DNA from: an uncultured Alphaproteobacteria bacterium
GTDB taxonomy: Bacteria > Pseudomonadota > Alphaproteobacteria > Thalassobaculales > Thalassobaculaceae
Reading direction: 5' to 3'
Length of the DNA stretch: 40,463 bases
Assembly (NCBI GenBank): GCA_902589475.1
Contig: CACITD010000021.1
Span: forward strand, 1 to 40,463
Under the pieces are notes generated by a model. It had not been told where the DNA came from. It worked only from the letters and a program-made list of their open reading frames with translations, and did not search any database. The stretch's first letter is position 1. The number at the start of each line of letters is the position of its first letter. Made by a program: the position numbers and the translations under genes. Below are positions 36,820 through 40,463 of this stretch, piece after piece.

Positions 36820-37428
36820 ATGGCAGCAATTTTGAGCAACTTGCGTAATACTGTAATCGCAGGTCTAGTGCTTACAGTTATAATGGTTATAGTCGTATCG
36901 CAAACGCCTGGTGCGGATAAATTTGCAGTTGACCATAGTTATGCGGCGTTTTTTCTAAGATGGTTGCATGTATTAAGCGGTGTAATGTGGATTGGCTTAC
37001 TATGGTACCTGAATTTTGTTCAGATTCCTAACATGCCAAATATTCCAGATGACCAAAAGCCTGCAATAAGTAAGGTTATAGCTCCAGCTGTGCTTTTTTG
37101 GTTTCGCTGGGGAGCCATGGCAACCATCATAACTGGCTTAATTTTAGCTTGGATGAACGGCTATTTGGTAGATGCAATTCAACTAGGATTATCTGACGGA
37201 GTTGCAAAACATACTGCGATCGGTATTGGAATGTGGCTTGGAGCAATAATGTGGTTTAATGTTTGGTTTGTTATCTGGCCAAATCAGAAGAAAGCCTTGG
37301 GTATTGTGGAGGCTGATGCTGATACAAAGGCTGCTTCTGCGCGAACAGCTATGTTATTTTCAAGAACTAATACTCTGCTGTCTATTCCGATGTTATATGC
37401 GATGGTGGCAGCGCAAAATCTTTACTAA
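36820..37428 (+). CDS. membrane protein resembling the PuuD urate-oxidase N-domain
   Basis: This 202-residue inner-membrane protein has about five hydrophobic spans. RWLHVLSGVMWIGLLWYLNFVQIP, VLFWFRWGAMATIITGLILAWMNG and MWLGAIMWFNVWFVIWPNQKK match my memory of the membrane domain of PuuD-type urate hydroxylase (Urate_ox_N), including a His and several Trp that might hold haem. Full PuuD is about twice as long and ends in a cytochrome c domain; no CxxCH is present here. GGGGGAA at 36810–36816 supports ATG 36820. A strong terminator follows, so it is a single-gene unit. Confidence 0.75.
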   Translation: MAAILSNLRNTVIAGLVLTVIMVIVVSQTPGADKFAVDHSYAAFFLRWLHVLSGVMWIGLLWYLNFVQIPNMPNIPDDQKPAISKVIAPAVLFWFRWGAMATIITGLILAWMNGYLVDAIQLGLSDGVAKHTAIGIGMWLGAIMWFNVWFVIWPNQKKALGIVEADADTKAASARTAMLFSRTNTLLSIPMLYAMVAAQNLY

Positions 37429-37456
37429 AATAATATTATTTAAATTTGAGTAAAAA

Positions 37457-37490
37457 AAGAAACCGGTCGATGTGACCGGTTTCTTGCTTT
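37457..37490 (+). terminator. strong Rho-independent terminator
   Basis: A perfect 12-bp stem (37457–37468 with 37474–37485) closes a five-base loop and is followed by GCTTTT. The A-run before it makes it work in both directions in principle. It ends the PuuD-like gene and isolates the oxygenase gene downstream. Confidence 0.9.
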
Positions 37491-37555
37491 TGGATACTAG
37501 TCTAAATCTTGATGAAAAAATAACGATTTGCTGTTAAAAACTCGATGGTGAAAAA

Positions 37556-38659
37556 ATGTTAGAAGTTGGAGATATTTGCCCTGATTGGAATTTTGTTGGC
37601 CCTTTTAATGAGCACATCAATATTTCTATGCCGCCAATAGCAGGTAGGTTTAGTATTCTAATCGTTTATCATTCCAAAAATAGCGTTTTGGAGTCTGTAT
37701 TTTTAAAAATTTCTGATAAACGTTCGTCACTCGAATCGCTTGGTGTGAGGTCATTCTCAGTAACAACAACGAACCTTCAAAAATCTTCAAATTTACTTCC
37801 TGGCCTTGGAGCAGCGCCAAATTTGAAAACTATTGGATTAAGCACGATTCCAGGGGCTCAAAAAGCGGGAGCTATGACGTTAATTGATGAAGGAGGATTG
37901 GTATTAGAGCAAGTGGGAGTGTCCAAAAGTAGCTGCACGTTGATAATATTAGAACCCAACCAACATATCCGGAGCATTCAAGAATTTGAGCAGTCTTGTA
38001 ATGACGAGCACGTCGAGGCACGAATAAACGCTTTGGTGAATATGATTGAAAACTACAAAAACGATATGGAGGAAACTCTACCTAGTGCTCATCCGCCGGT
38101 GCTTTTGGTGCCAAACGTATTCAACCAGCAAGACTGCCTTCATTTGATGGACATATTTGAAACGAGAGGACGTGATTTCGTTGAGCCGGGGCATATGCAG
38201 CTAGGTAACAGGAAAACGGACTGTAAAATGCGAATTCCTGATCAAGGGCGCCAAGATAGGGTGGATCATTGGGTAGTAGAAGCTGACACGCAAAATTTCA
38301 TAAGTGATAGACTCCAGAAAAGGCTTTTTCCAGAAATAAAAAGGGCATTTAATTATGAAATAACACGGCACGAACGTTATAGAATTGCTAGGTACGAAGG
38401 AGTGCGTGGAGGGGAAAAAGTGGGCCATAGGGATAATAACGAAGCCAGTGTAGCTCATAGACGGTTTGCTGTGACAATTAACTTAAATAGTGGATGCTAC
38501 GAAGGGGCTGAATTAAAGTTCCCGGAATTTAGTCCAAAGCTATATAAGCCAAAAACGGGATCAGCTATTGTTTTTTCCTGCTCTTTGCTGCATGAAGTGG
38601 TAGAAATGCGAAAGGGAAGTCGCTTTGCCCTTCTGGGCTTCCTATTTGGAGAAATATAG
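37556..38659 (+). CDS. redoxin-like / 2-oxoglutarate-Fe(II) oxygenase fusion
   Basis: The 367-residue protein has two parts. Residues 1–165 look like a thioredoxin/peroxiredoxin fold (GDICPDWNF, RFSILIVYHSKNS, SLGVRSFSVTT) but have no Cys at the usual peroxidatic place after the first strand. Residues 180–367 are a prolyl-4-hydroxylase-type dioxygenase with the iron triad His291-x-Asp293 and His346, and Arg356 for 2-oxoglutarate (GHRDNN, SCSLLHEVVEMRKGSR). The substrate is unknown; relatives hydroxylate proteins or small molecules. ATG 37556 has GGTGAA just upstream. It is a single-gene unit after a strong terminator. Confidence 0.82.
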   Translation: MLEVGDICPDWNFVGPFNEHINISMPPIAGRFSILIVYHSKNSVLESVFLKISDKRSSLESLGVRSFSVTTTNLQKSSNLLPGLGAAPNLKTIGLSTIPGAQKAGAMTLIDEGGLVLEQVGVSKSSCTLIILEPNQHIRSIQEFEQSCNDEHVEARINALVNMIENYKNDMEETLPSAHPPVLLVPNVFNQQDCLHLMDIFETRGRDFVEPGHMQLGNRKTDCKMRIPDQGRQDRVDHWVVEADTQNFISDRLQKRLFPEIKRAFNYEITRHERYRIARYEGVRGGEKVGHRDNNEASVAHRRFAVTINLNSGCYEGAELKFPEFSPKLYKPKTGSAIVFSCSLLHEVVEMRKGSRFALLGFLFGEI

Positions 38660-38678
38660 GCTGCTAAACTAGGAAAGC

Positions 38679-38755
38679 TGGCGCGCCCGGGAAGACTCGA
38701 ACTCCCAACCTCCTGATTCGTAGTCAGACGCTCTATCCAATTGAGCTACGGGCGC
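38679..38755 (-). tRNA. tRNA-Arg (anticodon ACG)
   Basis: The minus strand folds into a cloverleaf with acceptor GCGCCCG/CGGGCGC, D-stem GCTC/GAGC, anticodon stem TCTGA/TCAGG, T-stem GGGAG/CTTCC with TTCGAGT, and an encoded CCA (38679–38681). The loop CTACGAA gives anticodon ACG, whose A34 is normally edited to inosine by TadA so that it reads CGT, CGC and CGA. Confidence 0.96.
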
Positions 38756-38768
38756 CCCGATATGACCA

Positions 38769-38798
38769 GTATTAACGTCTGAGCCGTCGGTAAGTCAA
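38769..38798 (-). promoter_or_regulatory. tRNA-Arg promoter
   Basis: On the minus strand, TTGACT (38793–38798, five of six) and TAATAC (38769–38774) are 18 bp apart and end 13 bp before the tRNA, so the primary transcript would have a leader of only several bases. Confidence 0.6.
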
Positions 38799-38990
38799 GC
38801 AAACCTAAAAATGAAATAACTTGGGCAAAAAGTGTTTAAGTTCAAAACAACTTGTAGCAATCGCTCAGTTTATATAGTATTAAGCGGTTTTAACGATTTT
38901 ATATGATCTTCTATCGCTTAAAAGCTGGTGGAAAACGTATTTTGTGATCAAGATAGGAAACGTCAACAAATCATAGGGTGATGGCGTCCA

Positions 38991-40172
38991 ATGAAAAAAG
39001 CAGTTACAGTTGTTACATTGATTGGGTCGGCGTTTCTATTCGCCGGTTGTACTTTCACGACAGATGCGCTTTGGCCTTCGCTTTCAGGAGGAGTGCCTAA
39101 GGCAACTAAGAAGCCATCACAGAAGATAGTGATCAACTCGTTGGGAGCAAAAACGACAACCTTAGCAAGCAATGCGAGCGGTTTGTCCAATAAACCGCCA
39201 AAACTGGGCGCTACAAATTTTAGAGTAAAGCCAGCTACTCCCGGTAGAAATACAGGAACTGTCGTAGGTAACAAAGTGGCCGCCTTGAGAGATGACCTGA
39301 AACGATTACAGACATCAGTTCAAAAGCAGAATAATGATTTGCAAAATGCAAGGCGTTTAGCTAATGCCAACTCTCGAGGATACCATGAGAGAGTAGCTTC
39401 AATGCGTTCCAAGCTTCAACTAGGCACTACTCCTGGCAACCCTGTGTTGGTTAAAGAATGGAATTCATCGCAAGCCCAGTTAGAAAAGGTAAACAACGAT
39501 TTAAGCATCATGACTGCTTTATCTAGCAGGGTAGCTGCTGACGCAGCGCTCTCAGCTTACATATTAGATTCGACCAAAGCGGCATTTGGTTTATCTGGTG
39601 CAATAGATGAAGATCACTCGCAATTAGCCGTCTTGGAGGATGATGTCAGCCAAACGGTAATTTTAATAGAGCGACTCCTAACGGAGTTAAGTGACGATAT
39701 CAGGCGCCAAACTAACTACATAGCTAATGAGCGAGGTGAACTAAATACACTTGCCCTTGCTGTGAAAAATGGAGAATTTTTTGGCCCAAGCCTAGCGACC
39801 ACTTCCTACACAATGGGATCAGCTAAGGCAGAGGCGGGTAAATCACGTATTTCAAGCATAAGACGAAACCGTGATAAACCAATTGTAGTGATCAGGTTTG
39901 ATCGCCCAAATGTAAATTATGAACAGGCACTGTATACCGCAGTAAATAGGGTTCTTCAACGTAAGCCTGACGCTACATTTAATTTGATTGCAGTCAGTTC
40001 CGTGTCTGGTGGAGTGGCGAAGTCTGCCCTAAATAGTAACGCAACAAGAAGAAACGCTCAGGCGGTACTGCGTTCACTAGTGGACATGGGACTTCCACCA
40101 AGTAGAGTTATGATGTCTGCTGAGACATCCGCGAATAACCCAGGAAACGAGGTTCACATTTACTTGCGTTAA
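38991..40172 (+). CDS. lipoprotein with coiled coil and degenerate OmpA-like C-terminus
   Basis: The 393-residue protein has a lipoprotein signal: a basic start, a hydrophobic core and FAGC with Cys20 as the lipidated residue. After a basic, disordered stretch (30–95) comes a helical region with KVAALRDDLKRLQTSVQKQNNDL and further heptad-like segments to about 270. The last 100 residues (PIVVIRFDRPNVNYEQAL, NATRRNAQAVLRSLVDMGLPPSRVMM) resemble an OmpA-type peptidoglycan-binding fold, but the usual NxxLSxxRA signature is altered. It probably tethers the outer membrane or links a complex to the wall. The DUF4864 gene follows 22 bp later. Confidence 0.7.
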   Translation: MKKAVTVVTLIGSAFLFAGCTFTTDALWPSLSGGVPKATKKPSQKIVINSLGAKTTTLASNASGLSNKPPKLGATNFRVKPATPGRNTGTVVGNKVAALRDDLKRLQTSVQKQNNDLQNARRLANANSRGYHERVASMRSKLQLGTTPGNPVLVKEWNSSQAQLEKVNNDLSIMTALSSRVAADAALSAYILDSTKAAFGLSGAIDEDHSQLAVLEDDVSQTVILIERLLTELSDDIRRQTNYIANERGELNTLALAVKNGEFFGPSLATTSYTMGSAKAEAGKSRISSIRRNRDKPIVVIRFDRPNVNYEQALYTAVNRVLQRKPDATFNLIAVSSVSGGVAKSALNSNATRRNAQAVLRSLVDMGLPPSRVMMSAETSANNPGNEVHIYLR

Positions 40173-40194
40173 AAAAAGACCTTAAAAAAAATTA

Positions 40195-40463
40195 ATGGAA
40201 GCCTCTAGCAGTACCGGCTCCTTTGCAATCAAAAAATTTTGGTTGTGGCTGCTCGGTATACTAGTACTCCATGGTTCTTTCGTTACATCCGAAACGGTTG
40301 CCTCAGAGTTAGCAAAAGATAACGCGAAGGCCGTGATAGAAGCTCAAATAGAAGCGATGGCAATAGATAACTGGCCTAAAGCTTACAGTTATGCTGCTCC
40401 AGCTATACGAAAACGTTTTGGTAGTCCGCAGAGATTTAAAGAAATGGTCCTTAAAGGGTATAA
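40195..40463 (+). CDS. DUF4864 family protein, 5' part (cut by window edge)
   Basis: The frame opens at ATG 40195 and runs off the window after about 89 codons, so the 3' end is missing. The N-terminus has a signal-like hydrophobic stretch (FWLWLLGILVLHGSFV), suggesting export. The following part, VIEAQIEAMAIDNWPKAYSY then APAIRKRFGSPQRFKEMV, matches what I know of DUF4864, a family of small NTF2-like secreted proteins of unknown role. It starts 22 bp after the lipoprotein gene and is probably cotranscribed with it. Confidence 0.75.
   Translation, partial: MEASSSTGSFAIKKFWLWLLGILVLHGSFVTSETVASELAKDNAKAVIEAQIEAMAIDNWPKAYSYAAPAIRKRFGSPQRFKEMVLKGY

Noticed and set aside
38880-38921. 7-bp inverted repeat TTAAGCG/CGCTTAA upstream of the lipoprotein
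   Set aside because: A 28-bp spacer and short AT-rich arms make chance likely; mentioned only as context.

Overview
The window looks like a piece of an AT-leaning alphaproteobacterial chromosome (roughly 40% G+C by eye, not counted). The gene order is the main evidence: murA–DUF2948–hisG–hisD–infA–maf–RNase E/G–yacG, dnaG–rpoD, and ubiB–ubiE / mutM–(secreted protein)–echA–rpsT–dnaA–dnaN–recF–gyrB are arrangements familiar from Rhodospirillales-like alphaproteobacteria. TTG start codons are frequent. I see no insertion sequence, prophage, integrase or CRISPR array, so most of the window is conserved backbone with accessory genes between the housekeeping blocks.

Layout. 1–489: the 3' part of a Met/Pro/Gly-rich acidic repeat protein with no Lys or Arg, closed by a clear terminator. 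657–4606: a two-gene type I secretion unit. It has an ABC exporter with a degenerate C39-like domain and an atypical ATPase, and a HlyD-type adaptor carrying an N-terminal cyclic-nucleotide-binding domain. 4668–5510: an amidohydrolase. 5630–5704: tRNA-Thr(GGT). 5848–12358: a small basic protein, murA, DUF2948, hisG, hisD, infA, maf, an RNase E/G homologue and yacG, all on the plus strand. 12364–13299: a PuuE-like deacetylase on the minus strand. 13441–15868: a phosphonate-associated group (GNAT and DUF1045 2H-phosphoesterase on minus, divergent from phnM on plus) without C–P lyase core genes. 15979–19850: dnaG and rpoD. 20060–23566: an SDR, an EamA permease, ytoQ and an MFS permease.

23641–25953: ubiB and ubiE (ubiquinone synthesis) on minus, divergent from mutM. 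26117–28517: mutM, a small secreted protein, an enoyl-CoA hydratase and rpsT, the last with a near-consensus promoter. 28910–35268: the replication block dnaA–dnaN–recF–gyrB. 35281–36569: a VOC-like protein and a small membrane protein on minus. 36820–37428: a membrane protein resembling only the membrane domain of PuuD. 37556–38659: a redoxin-like/2-oxoglutarate oxygenase fusion. 38679–38755: tRNA-Arg(ACG). 38991 to the end: a lipoprotein with coiled coils and a degenerate OmpA-like C-terminus, then the start of a DUF4864 protein cut by the window edge.

The most unusual item is the secretion unit, which joins a nucleotide-sensing cytoplasmic domain to a periplasmic adaptor, pairs it with an exporter whose Q-loop and signature motif are altered, and lies just downstream of an unusual repeat protein. 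Second are the domain combinations that depart from well-known ones: the Cys-less redoxin fold on a 2OG oxygenase, the stand-alone PuuD-type membrane domain, and the orphan phnM/DUF1045/GNAT group.
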